DNA of 39,833 nucleotides from Patescibacteria group bacterium. Its GTDB lineage: Bacteria; Patescibacteriota; Patescibacteriia; CAIXNZ01. Position 1 is the stretch's first letter, and each line of letters starts with the position of its first letter. The stretch covers positions 1-39,833 of the forward strand of contig JAQTMG010000003.1 of assembly GCA_028714455.1 (NCBI GenBank), written 5' to 3'. The notes under the pieces were generated by a model, which saw only the letters and a program-made list of their open reading frames with translations, ran no database searches and had not been told where the DNA came from. This document shows positions 1 through 8,660 of this stretch, piece after piece. The translations under genes were made by a program, and so were the position numbers.

Positions 1-1556
1 CCAAATGCAACGGGTAAAACCCATCCCGAATCCTCCCCCCAGCCCGTTCCATCTCCTTTATTAATATACACCTTCCTAATTTCGTATTGTCCTATACCAT
101 CTCCCCAAACGATATCTACAAGGCCATCGCCGTTAACATCCGCTAAACGTGCACCCGTGTCACTGGTCATACCAACAAACACTATCGGCACTATGTAGTT
201 TGAATCATATTCCCATCCTGTACCATCGCCTTTATTTATATAAACTTTTTTCTGTCCCACAAATTCGTCATTATAATAATAACCGTAGGCTTGTATAAGA
301 TCTGGGAGACCATCACCATTAACATCTGCTATTCTTGTGCCAGGATCAAATTGATCACCAAGCGTGACGGGAATAGTATAACCCGTATCTTGCGTCCAGC
401 TTTTTGTTTTGGTCTGATAATCAAAAAAGTTTGCCGGTAAAGTTATGACATTACTTTGTCCGTCCTGGCCGCTTTCGGTGATGGTATCGATAAGCGACCT
501 GGCGCCGTTGTCCCCCGCCGTATAATCAATATCATATTTTTTTACCCAGGTGCCATTAACCTTTGTTTGTATTTGAGAAATTCGATAGTCGGTTGTCACT
601 TCAAAGCCGGTTTTGTAAGAATTTAAATCATCATTTCGGCTCTCTCTGGAAAAATCAATTTCAAAAATTCCGTCTGTCGTGTTATAGCCGGTGTATATGA
701 TGTCCAGCGGATAAATTTGCCCGCTGTCTTTATAGTATTCGTATTTAATGTAGTTACTATTGGTATCTCTCACTTCTTCCAACATCCATTTAAAAGCGTG
801 GGTGGAATCATTCGGGTCGTCTTGTCTGGCGCCCGCGTTATACCCAAATTTATATACAGTGCCTCTTTTGTCAGTCACCAGCCAATAGTTATTAGAATTA
901 TATTCGTACTTTAGAAAATCACCATTTTCCACTTTCGTGCCATATTCACCGTGAGTGCCGTCAGTTAAATTTACATCTTCAAGTTCGCCAGACAAAGAAG
1001 AATTAAAATAATTTTGACTATAAAGCGCGTTCACGCCTTTTTTGGGCATTCTCTCGATATATGGGATATTGATTGACCAGCCAAAGCCAAACCAGTTGTC
1101 GTTATCTCTTGACTGATTGTTATATGAAAGTTTTAAATCCGGCTGCAAATTATTTCTGCCCGGCGGCACGCTAATCGGAAAAGTATAAATCAAAGCACCT
1201 GTTGCGCTGTCGGTTTCTAAATTAAATCTCTTTTCAGCTGCTTTTTTATTTTCAATGCTGGTGTCGGTCGGTTCTTCTTCATCAAGTAGAGTTTGCTGAC
1301 TTTCGCTGTCTTTTTCATCACTTATTGTGTCGGATTCTGCTGGCGTCTGTTCTGCGGTGATTGCCGAATCGTCGCTTGTCTGTTCTGCCGTGTCCGCGCT
1401 TTCCGATTGAGCCGAGTCAATTGTAGTTGCGGAAGAGTCGCTTGTCGCCGCTTCATCGGCGGCCAGGGCCAGGCCCGGCGTGGAAAAAATGAACAAAAAA
1501 ACCAACAAAATAAAGGTTGGCTTTTTCAACTTCTTCAAGATGGTGCTGGTTACCAT
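1..1556 (-). CDS. Secreted SpvB/TcdB-like, FG-GAP/VCBS repeat, Rhs-type protein; N-terminal part, runs off the left edge
   Basis: Open minus frame from ATG at 1556 to base 1, absent from the ORF track because it has no stop in the window. Signal peptide MVTSTILKKLKKPTFILLVFLFIFSTPGLALAADE; SpvB-like 'PPGRNNLQPDLKLSYNNQSRDNDNWFGFGWSI'; repeats 'ADVNGDGLPDLI...VYINKGDGTGW' and 'ADVNGDGLVDIVWGDG'. Confidence 0.88.
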   Translation of the reverse strand, partial: MVTSTILKKLKKPTFILLVFLFIFSTPGLALAADEAATSDSSATTIDSAQSESADTAEQTSDDSAITAEQTPAESDTISDEKDSESQQTLLDEEEPTDTSIENKKAAEKRFNLETDSATGALIYTFPISVPPGRNNLQPDLKLSYNNQSRDNDNWFGFGWSINIPYIERMPKKGVNALYSQNYFNSSLSGELEDVNLTDGTHGEYGTKVENGDFLKYEYNSNNYWLVTDKRGTVYKFGYNAGARQDDPNDSTHAFKWMLEEVRDTNSNYIKYEYYKDSGQIYPLDIIYTGYNTTDGIFEIDFSRESRNDDLNSYKTGFEVTTDYRISQIQTKVNGTWVKKYDIDYTAGDNGARSLIDTITESGQDGQSNVITLPANFFDYQTKTKSWTQDTGYTIPVTLGDQFDPGTRIADVNGDGLPDLIQAYGYYYNDEFVGQKKVYINKGDGTGWEYDSNYIVPIVFVGMTSDTGARLADVNGDGLVDIVWGDGIGQYEIRKVYINKGDGTGWGEDSGWVLPVAF

Positions 1557-1648
1557 AAGTTTAGAGGAAAAAATGTTTAATTTTATAAATAAAGTATAGC
1601 ACAAATTGGAATAATTGAAATTACTAATGACGATAATGATTATAAAAT

Positions 1649-1742
1649 TGTAGAGACGGGGTGTACCCTGTCTCTGTTGTCTAAAGGCTCGAACACTTAA
1701 GTGTTCGAGCGTGATAGCGTGATAATAACCCCTGTCTCTACA
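1649..1742. repeat. Composite nested palindromic element
   Basis: Outer arms TGTAGAGACGGGG (1649-1661) and CCCCTGTCTCTACA (1729-1742); internal TACCCTGTCTCT; internal perfect 24-bp palindrome GCTCGAACACTTAAGTGTTCGAGC (1687-1710). Confidence 0.85.
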
Positions 1743-1777
1743 CGAGATAAATTGGGCCATGTATTGGACTGTCCCGC

Positions 1778-1806
1778 TTGACATTATTTATATCTTCAAG
1801 TACAAT
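1778..1806 (+). promoter_or_regulatory. Sigma70-type promoter upstream of secE
   Basis: TTGACA (1778-1783), 17-bp spacer, TACAAT (1801-1806). Confidence 0.7.
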
Positions 1807-1888
1807 AAGACTAAGAGACCTGCCAAGGGTCTTTTTAAAAAACTTAAAATCGGCTAGGAGCCATGAGCTCTAAGCCCAAAGCAATCAT

Positions 1889-2080
1889 ATGAATATTTTC
1901 AGTAAAATCTCCAATTACATCCGAGAGTCAATTGCCGAGTTAAAAAAAGTCACCTGGCCGACTCGAAAACAAACCGTAAATTACACCTTGCTGATTATCG
2001 GCATCAGTCTGGGTTTGGCTTTGTTTATCGGCATAGTCGATTACATTCTGACTATGGGCTTTCAACAAGTAATTAAATAG
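1889..2080 (+). CDS. secE: Preprotein translocase subunit SecE
   Basis: 63 aa, 'YIRESIAELKKVTWPTRKQTVNYT' plus one TM helix; next to nusG. Confidence 0.93.
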   Translation: MNIFSKISNYIRESIAELKKVTWPTRKQTVNYTLLIIGISLGLALFIGIVDYILTMGFQQVIK

Positions 2081-2168
2081 ATAACTGAAACACTAATAAA
2101 TTATCACTAATAACACGAATTAGCGTCATTAGTGTCAAAAGATTCGTGTTTCATCTAACAATAAAACT

Positions 2169-2711
2169 ATGGCAAAACAAGTATCACGCGGTCGCCGCTG
2201 GTATGTCATTCACACCTACTCCGGCTACGAAGAAAGCGTATCTGATAATCTGAAACAGAGAATTGAGAGTTTTGACATGCAGGGGAAAATATTTGACATC
2301 ATTATTCCAACGGAAAAGAAAATTAAGATAAAAAACGGCAAGAGAAAAACCGTCATTGAAAAAATCTTTCCGGGCTATATTTTGGTCAGCATGGACATGA
2401 ACGACGATTCCTGGTACGTGGTTCGCAACACGCCCAACGTGACTGGCTTTGTCGGTTCAGGCACAACGCCAACTCCGGTTTCCGAAACCGAGGTACAGTC
2501 GCTTTTGAAGAGAATGGGACAGGAGGAACCCAAATTCAAAATCGATGTCAGCGAAGGTTCACCGGTTAAAATCGTGGATGGACCGTTCAAAAATTTTGAG
2601 GGCAAAGTTACGACCATTGACGAAGCGCGCGGCAAAGTTAAGGTTCTGGTTTCCATGTTTGGTCGCGAAACCCCCATCGAGCTTGACTTTCTGCAGATAA
2701 AAAAGATATAA
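2169..2711 (+). CDS. nusG: Transcription termination/antitermination protein NusG
   Basis: 'RRWYVIHTYSGYEESVSDNLKQRIES' and C-terminal KOW 'GSPVKIVDGPFKNFEGKV'. Confidence 0.97.
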   Translation: MAKQVSRGRRWYVIHTYSGYEESVSDNLKQRIESFDMQGKIFDIIIPTEKKIKIKNGKRKTVIEKIFPGYILVSMDMNDDSWYVVRNTPNVTGFVGSGTTPTPVSETEVQSLLKRMGQEEPKFKIDVSEGSPVKIVDGPFKNFEGKVTTIDEARGKVKVLVSMFGRETPIELDFLQIKKI

Positions 2712-2767
2712 TTGTAAAATTCTAATGTAATTCATAATTCCAAATTCATAATTCATAATTATTTCAT

Positions 2768-3193
2768 ATGCCAAAAGCCATAAAAACTACGATCAAATTA
2801 CAAATTCCAGCGGGCAAAGCCACGCCAGCTCCTCCGGTCGGTCCGGCTCTGGGTCAGCACGGCTTAAATATTCAGGAATTTTGCAATAAATTTAATGACG
2901 CGACCAAAGATAAGATGGGCGACACTATTCCGGTTGAAATCACTGTTTATGAGGATCGCACCTATGAATTTAAATTAAAAACCCCGCCGACTTCTGAACT
3001 TCTCCGCAAGGCAGCCGGCATTGAAAAGGGTTCTGGCAAACCATTGCAGGAAAAAGTCGGCAAGGTCACTAAAGCGCAGGTTAAAGAAATAGCCGAAAAA
3101 AAACTGCCTGATCTTAACACCGATAACGTCGAAGCGGCCATGAAAATCGTTGAAGGCACTGCTCGCCAAATGGGTTTAACTGTTGAAAAATAA
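2768..3193 (+). CDS. rplK: 50S ribosomal protein L11
   Basis: '[35 protein letters not shown]'. Confidence 0.98.
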   Translation: MPKAIKTTIKLQIPAGKATPAPPVGPALGQHGLNIQEFCNKFNDATKDKMGDTIPVEITVYEDRTYEFKLKTPPTSELLRKAAGIEKGSGKPLQEKVGKVTKAQVKEIAEKKLPDLNTDNVEAAMKIVEGTARQMGLTVEK

Positions 3194-3293
3194 ATTCCAG
3201 TCGCCTATTTCGTATTTCATATTTCGTATTTCTAAATTCTAATTGTGGGAGAAAGGTTAGTCCCCTTTCGCTAAAACCACGCCATAAATATTT

Positions 3294-3995
3294 ATGAAAA
3301 GAGAAAAAAAAGCCAAGCCGCATTCGGCCAGGTACGCGGATTTAAAAAAGAAAATCGAGCCTAAAAATTCTTATCCGGCAGCCGAGGCAATCAAAATGGC
3401 CAAGGAAACGTCAACCACCAAATTTGATTCATCTATCGAGGTAGCCGTTAGAACAGGCATCGACCCCAAAAAGAGTGACCAGCAAGTCCGCTCTATAGCC
3501 GTCTTGCCTCATGGTACTGGCAAAAAAATCAAAATCGCGGTCGTAGCGCCAGCCGAGAAACAAAAGGAAGCTAAAGACGCGGGAGCTGACATTGTCGGCG
3601 GCGAAGAAATCATTGATCAGATTGCCAAAACCCAAAAAATCAACTTTGACATTATAGTTACCGTGCCAGAGATGATGAAAAATATGTCCAAGGTGGCCAA
3701 AATTTTGGGTCCCAAAGGTTTGATGCCAAATCCCAAAACTGAAACGGTGACTCAAAATATAAAGAAAACCATTGAAGATTTAAAAAGGGGCAAAATAACC
3801 TTTAAAACTGACGACACCGGCAATATTCACATTTCAATCGGCAAGGCGTCTTTTGACGAAAAGAAACTGCTTGAAAATTACCAGGCTTTCATGGAAGTGT
3901 TAAATAGAGTAAAACCAGCCTCGATGAAAGGCATTTTTATCCAGGGCATTACGATTTCTTCAACCATGGGTCCTGGCATCAAAGTTCAAATCTAA
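3294..3995 (+). CDS. rplA: 50S ribosomal protein L1
   Basis: 'VRTGIDPKKSDQQVR', 'ILGPKGLMPNPKTETVT', 'GIFIQGITISSTMGPGIKV'. Confidence 0.97.
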   Translation: MKREKKAKPHSARYADLKKKIEPKNSYPAAEAIKMAKETSTTKFDSSIEVAVRTGIDPKKSDQQVRSIAVLPHGTGKKIKIAVVAPAEKQKEAKDAGADIVGGEEIIDQIAKTQKINFDIIVTVPEMMKNMSKVAKILGPKGLMPNPKTETVTQNIKKTIEDLKRGKITFKTDDTGNIHISIGKASFDEKKLLENYQAFMEVLNRVKPASMKGIFIQGITISSTMGPGIKVQI

Positions 3996-4006
3996 ACGAA
4001 TATACT

Positions 4007-4047
4007 TAAAGAAAAAATCCCCGAAAAACCGAGGGATTTTTTCTTTA
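4007..4047 (+). terminator. Rho-independent terminator after rplA
   Basis: TAAAGAAAAAATCCCC GAAAAACC GAGGGATTTTTTCTTTA hairpin. Confidence 0.85.
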
Positions 4048-4101
4048 GGCGCCTGCCCTTTATTTTTTTAAAACGCTTTGCTAAAATATAGAAACAAAGA
4101 T

Positions 4102-4635
4102 ATGAAAGTCAAAGCAAAAATAATTTTAGATTACAACAATCTCAAAAAATATATTGATGCCCACAAAACTCTGGAGCAAAGAGTCATTTGTACTATTGGC
4201 TCATGGGACATGTTGCACATCGGGCATTTGCGCTATTTAAACCGCGCCAAAGAGCAGGGCGATATTCTTGTGGTTGGTGTTGATTCTGATCGCGCTATTA
4301 AACTCTATAAAAATCCTTTTCGACCGATTATTCCCCACTTGGAACGCATGGAAATGCTTTCTTACCAGCACTGCGTGGATTATGTTACTCTAATCGACGA
4401 TATCGATGAAAAAGGCAAATGGAATTATGAGCTAATAAAAATCATCAAGCCTGATATTTTTGTCTGCATTAATGAAAGCTATCCCCAAGAGCAAAAAGAA
4501 GATATAAAAAAATATGTTGGCGAATTGCTTGAACTTTCTCGCCAGGCAGAGAACACATCAACCACTGACATCGTGGAGCGCACGCTCAAAACCCATCTCT
4601 GTGAATTAAATCAGATGCGCAAAAACAAAGAATAA
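4102..4635 (+). CDS. Cytidylyltransferase-like (HxGH) nucleotidyltransferase, RfaE2/HldE-like
   Basis: 'TIGSWDMLHIGHLRYLNRAKEQGDILVVGVDSD'; ATG at 4102 preferred over the TTG at 4078. Confidence 0.8.
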   Translation: MKVKAKIILDYNNLKKYIDAHKTLEQRVICTIGSWDMLHIGHLRYLNRAKEQGDILVVGVDSDRAIKLYKNPFRPIIPHLERMEMLSYQHCVDYVTLIDDIDEKGKWNYELIKIIKPDIFVCINESYPQEQKEDIKKYVGELLELSRQAENTSTTDIVERTLKTHLCELNQMRKNKE

Positions 4636-4648
4636 TATTTTATTATCT

Positions 4649-5050
4649 ATGGAGAGAATTGAAATATCCAAGTGGCCAGGCAAACGATACGAAAACACCG
4701 GCGAACTTATCAACGATATTAAAAAATTTAGAGAAAAAAATAAAGCAATCATTGAATCACAAAGCAATGACACGGCAAATATTTTAGTTCTTAGAATTTT
4801 TGGTAAAGAACTAGCTAAATTTCGCGAAGACGATAAAGAATACTGGAGTTTAGTTGATAGCCAGAAACCAACAACTTTTGTTTCAGCTTCTATTTATAAG
4901 ATTAATGATGGCGTCATTGATTTAAATATCAACGATTGGAATAAATACGAGTGGGGAAAAAAATCACCGACACTGTATTGTCTTTCCCTCAACAACGATA
5001 CGGTTAAATCATACAGGCTTGAACCAGTGTTAAAAAAATTAAAAAGATAG
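4649..5050 (+). CDS. Hypothetical protein
   Basis: 133 aa ORF, co-oriented and tightly packed between neighbours. Confidence 0.7.
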   Translation: MERIEISKWPGKRYENTGELINDIKKFREKNKAIIESQSNDTANILVLRIFGKELAKFREDDKEYWSLVDSQKPTTFVSASIYKINDGVIDLNINDWNKYEWGKKSPTLYCLSLNNDTVKSYRLEPVLKKLKR

Positions 5051-5052
5051 CT

Positions 5053-5877
5053 ATGGTCATCATCGGCACATTTGCCATTATACATAAGGGTTATTTAGAT
5101 ATTTTAGATAAATATCCGAAAGCGGATATTTTTGTTTTGAGCGATGATTTGGCTAAAGAACTTTATAAATTAGAAATTGACTTGCGTAAAATGCCTTTTG
5201 CCAGAGTTCAAAAATTGCTGGAAAATTTAGGCAGAAATGTTTTAGAGCTGAATAAATCAAACTTAGACCAAATAAAAAAAGCTGACCAAATAATTTTAAT
5301 TACTGATGATGTGATAAATGAGTTTAAAAAAAAATACCTCAAAGATAATAAAAACTTAATTTTAGAAAATGGTTTTTTTTATCACCCATCTGAAAAGGTA
5401 TTTAAAATAGAAGAAAAAAAAGAGGAGGCCAACGCAGTTATTGCCGAGGAAGATAAAAAAATAATGAAATTGGCCATAGAGGAGGCCAGGGAGAGCGGCT
5501 GCTTCTGGCGCCAAATTGCTTCTATTGTGGTTAAGAACGGCAAAATACTTTATAAGGCTTTTAATCAAATGCTTCCCAATAATGATGAATGCTATAAAAT
5601 CGGCTGCATCCGTGATAACTTAAAACCCGGAGAAAAAACTGCAGAATTGTGTTCGGCCGTGCATTCTGAAGCTTCGTGCATTGCCCAAGCTGCCCGTGAT
5701 GGTGTTTCTTTGCAAGGCACCTCAATTTACGTAACTACCTTTCCCTGCCCCATGTGCGCCAAGTTAATAGCAACCTGCGGAATCAAAAAATGTTTTTATA
5801 ACCAAGGCTGGGCCAATTTTGACGGCGAGAGAATTTTAAAAGCCGCTGGCGTGGAATTAATAAAAGTTGATGTATGA
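5053..5877 (+). CDS. dCMP/cytidine deaminase-family protein with N-terminal extension
   Basis: Zn-deaminase motifs 'HSEASCIAQAA' and 'TTFPCPMCAKLI'; about 130 aa N-terminal domain starting 'MVIIGTFAIIHKGYLDILDK'. Confidence 0.88.
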   Translation: MVIIGTFAIIHKGYLDILDKYPKADIFVLSDDLAKELYKLEIDLRKMPFARVQKLLENLGRNVLELNKSNLDQIKKADQIILITDDVINEFKKKYLKDNKNLILENGFFYHPSEKVFKIEEKKEEANAVIAEEDKKIMKLAIEEARESGCFWRQIASIVVKNGKILYKAFNQMLPNNDECYKIGCIRDNLKPGEKTAELCSAVHSEASCIAQAARDGVSLQGTSIYVTTFPCPMCAKLIATCGIKKCFYNQGWANFDGERILKAAGVELIKVDV

Positions 5878-6347
5878 GACGACTACCTAATATCAAACCG
5901 AAAAAAAACAAAGCCGGCGTCGCCCTGCAATTTGCCAAAAACAAGGGTTATAAAAAAATCCTGGAAGACATTATCTCCACTGAAAAATGCCCGTTTTGTC
6001 CTGATAATTTTAAATATCATAAAAAGCCGATTTTAAAAGATTATCAGGGTTGGCTGGCCACCCAAAATTCCTGGCCTTATCCTGGCACCTTGCGACATTT
6101 TATAATAATTAGTAAAAAACATAAAAATAAATTTTCAGATTTGAGCGCTAAAGATTTTTTGGCTGTTCAAGCTCTTGTCAATTGGCTAATAAAAAAATAT
6201 AAAATTAAAGGTGGTGGCTTAACGCTGCGTTTTGGCGAACAAATTTACACCGGCGCCACTGTTTCACATTTACATTTTCATTTAATCCAGCCCAAACTTA
6301 AACTTAATTCCAAAAAAGCCAAAACCATTTGGTTTGCCATCGGTTAA
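5874..6347 (+). CDS. HIT-family hydrolase/transferase
   Basis: 'CPFCPDNF', 'RHFIIISKKHKNKFSDL', 'VSHLHFHLIQP' (HxHxH). Confidence 0.82.
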   Translation: MRRLPNIKPKKNKAGVALQFAKNKGYKKILEDIISTEKCPFCPDNFKYHKKPILKDYQGWLATQNSWPYPGTLRHFIIISKKHKNKFSDLSAKDFLAVQALVNWLIKKYKIKGGGLTLRFGEQIYTGATVSHLHFHLIQPKLKLNSKKAKTIWFAIG

Positions 6348-6351
6348 TATG

Positions 6352-6435
6352 GCAAAAACGCTATTGTCATGGTGAGGCTCTCGAACCATACATACACCCT
6401 TCGAGAACCTCAGGGTGACATTACGGCGTTTTTGC
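6352..6435. repeat. 84-bp imperfect long-hairpin repeat (REP-like)
   Basis: Outer arms GCAAAAACGC / GCGTTTTTGC; inner TGTCATGGTGAGGCTCTCGAACC...CCCTTCGAGAACCTCAGGGTGACA. Confidence 0.8.
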
Positions 6436-6453
6436 TAAACTATCTCAAATTCT

Positions 6454-7902
6454 ATGAACTGGCCAATTTATTTCAAAGAAAAACTTATCATTGGAAATCC
6501 CGATTCAGAAATCGGGATTGTTTGCCTATGGACGCCGGTTAATAAAATAGTTGACCAACTTGATAAAAATCTTTTTGCCATCGCCGGTCAGCTTTATTCC
6601 AAAGAAGGCATAAATTATATAATTAGAAACATTTTTGCCAACCCTAAAATTAGATTTTTAGTTATCTGCGGTGAAGAAAGGACAGATAGCGGCGAAACCT
6701 TAATTAAATTATTAGACAAAGGAGTTGATGGGGAAAATAAAGTTTTGGATTCTGAATTCGCCCAAATCCACAAAGAAATTCCCAAAACAAAAATAGATTT
6801 ATTTCGCCAAAATGTAAAATACAAAAATTTAATCAATGTCTATGATGTCGCGCAAATAAAATTAGCCATTGATAAATATAAACCGCAAAATAAAACTTGG
6901 TCAGAACCGGAAATTTTTGGCGAAGCTAAAATTGAATTTGACGGCGTCATGCCAACCGATCAATCCGTTTTTAAAATCAGGAAACAGTTTGCCGGTGAAG
7001 CCTGGCTGGAAATAATCAAAAAAATCATGAAGTTTGGCACAGTCAGGGAATCTCACCACGGCAATAATTGTAAAGAGCTTTTTAACATCGCCACAGTCAT
7101 CACCGACGAAGACCCGACAAATTTTAAAATGTTCCCCTATTTCCAGATAACAAAAAACGATATTGAATCTTATCTGCCCAAGTTCATGACTGGTGAAAAA
7201 GGCACGGCCGATTATACTTACGGCGAGAGATTGTGGAATTTCCCGCCAATCCCAAACCAAAATTTAAAATATAATCAGGTCGATGAAGTAATCGTCGAGT
7301 ATTTAAAAAAATATCCCACTGACCGCGCCGCCTGCGCTGTTATTTTTGACATCCATGACCACACGGCCAAAAGTTCGCCCTGTCTGACTTTTTTACAAGC
7401 CACCAATGTTGATAATAAACTGGATTTAACAGTTTATGTCCGCTCCCATGACATTTTTGGCGGCTGGCTTTTGAATGCTTTTGGGTTGAGAACATTACAA
7501 AAATATATTGCCGATAAATTAAATTGGCCGATTGGTAATTTAACAATCTATTCCAATTGCGCTCATATTTATGACAACAATTGGCCGATCGCCCAGGAAT
7601 TAGTTAAAAAATATGGTCATGAGTTAGATTGCACTTCTGACCCCCGCGGTTATTTAGTTATTTCTATTGAAAGCGAAGAAATTGTGGCCAAACACGTCTC
7701 GCCCAATGGCAAATATTTGCAGGAATTCCGTCAAAACGGCCAAGCAGAAAAGGCCGCCATGAAATTATACAACCAACTTGTTTTGGCTGATGTTGTTTCA
7801 CAGGTGGCTCATGCTTTTGACCTTGGCGCTGAAATCCAAAAAGCCGAAATCGCGGTCAAACAAGGCCTGAAATACGTCCAAGACCAGCCTCTGCAATTTT
7901 AA
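6454..7902 (+). CDS. Thymidylate synthase with N-terminal MtrA-like/DUF4346-type domain
   Basis: C-terminal 'SPCLTFLQATNVDNKLDLTVYVRSHDIFGGWLLNAFGL...LTIYSNCAHIY'; N-terminal 'GIVCLWTP...AIAGQLYSKEGINYIIRNIFANPKIRFLVICGEE'. Confidence 0.9.
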   Translation: MNWPIYFKEKLIIGNPDSEIGIVCLWTPVNKIVDQLDKNLFAIAGQLYSKEGINYIIRNIFANPKIRFLVICGEERTDSGETLIKLLDKGVDGENKVLDSEFAQIHKEIPKTKIDLFRQNVKYKNLINVYDVAQIKLAIDKYKPQNKTWSEPEIFGEAKIEFDGVMPTDQSVFKIRKQFAGEAWLEIIKKIMKFGTVRESHHGNNCKELFNIATVITDEDPTNFKMFPYFQITKNDIESYLPKFMTGEKGTADYTYGERLWNFPPIPNQNLKYNQVDEVIVEYLKKYPTDRAACAVIFDIHDHTAKSSPCLTFLQATNVDNKLDLTVYVRSHDIFGGWLLNAFGLRTLQKYIADKLNWPIGNLTIYSNCAHIYDNNWPIAQELVKKYGHELDCTSDPRGYLVISIESEEIVAKHVSPNGKYLQEFRQNGQAEKAAMKLYNQLVLADVVSQVAHAFDLGAEIQKAEIAVKQGLKYVQDQPLQF

Positions 7903-7914
7903 ATCTGCCGATAG

Positions 7915-7938
7915 ATAGCTCGACTAGAGCTATTTTTT
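7915..7938 (+). terminator. Rho-independent terminator
   Basis: TAGCTC GACTA GAGCTA TTTTTT. Confidence 0.65.
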
Positions 7939-7968
7939 ATTTTATCAAAATATGTTAAGATAAAAACA

Positions 7969-8598
7969 ATGATTAGCGATAAAATCATGTCCGCCAAACA
8001 AAAAGGCCAATTTATCGTTTTTTACGGCGTTAATTCGCTGGGCAAAACCACGCAAGCCAAGATGCTGGTGGAAAATTTAATTGTTAAGCTCAATAAAAAC
8101 GCCGAATATCTGAAATACGCGGTATACGATTTGGCCCCGTCCGGTCCCCTGATCTCCGACTACTTAAAAGAGGGCAATTCTTATGGCTTTACGCCCAGAG
8201 AATTTCAATTGCTTCAGATTTTAAACCGCACCCAGCATGAACCGAGGCTTAAGGAAAAATTAGATAAGAGCACCTGGGTCGTGGCCGAAGATTATATCGG
8301 CACGGGTATCGCCTGGGGTCTGGCAGCAGACATTGACAAAGATTTGTTGTATAAACTTAATTCGCATCTTTTAAAAGAAGATCTGGGCATATTATTTGAG
8401 GGCGAACCTTTTACTCAAGGTTTTGAAAAAAATAACATTCACGAAGCTAATCCGCTCTTACTAAAAAAAGTGGCTGATAATTTTAAATTGCTGGCCGAAG
8501 ATTTCGGCTGGCCAAGAGTCAACGCCAATCAGCCGATTGAAAAAGTTCAAGAAGAAATTATGGCTATTGTCAAAAGTAAGCTAAGTATAATTGAATAA
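7969..8598 (+). CDS. Thymidylate kinase-like P-loop kinase
   Basis: 'FIVFYGVNSLGKTTQAKML', 'VVAEDYIGTGIAWG'; next to thymidylate synthase. Confidence 0.82.
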   Translation: MISDKIMSAKQKGQFIVFYGVNSLGKTTQAKMLVENLIVKLNKNAEYLKYAVYDLAPSGPLISDYLKEGNSYGFTPREFQLLQILNRTQHEPRLKEKLDKSTWVVAEDYIGTGIAWGLAADIDKDLLYKLNSHLLKEDLGILFEGEPFTQGFEKNNIHEANPLLLKKVADNFKLLAEDFGWPRVNANQPIEKVQEEIMAIVKSKLSIIE

Positions 8599-8660
8599 TA
8601 CCCCATCAGCTTTATTAACCTCATCTAACTTTATTAACCTAATTAACTTATCGCAAGCTT

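Noticed and set aside
717-914. Plus ORFs at 717-914 and 1293-1580
   Set aside because: Antisense to the open minus frame of the SpvB/Rhs-like gene.
2375-2677. Minus-strand ORFs antisense to nusG, rplK, rplA, gatB, dnaE and other genes
   Set aside because: Antisense shadows of conserved coding sequence with no independent support.
6496-6519. Perfect-arm palindrome AATCCCGATTCAGAAATCGGGATT in the thymidylate synthase gene, as an in-frame insertion
   Set aside because: The palindrome is real, but the encoded 'NPDSEIGIV' seems to align gap-free with MtrA-like 'NPESPVAV', so there is no evidence that it was inserted.
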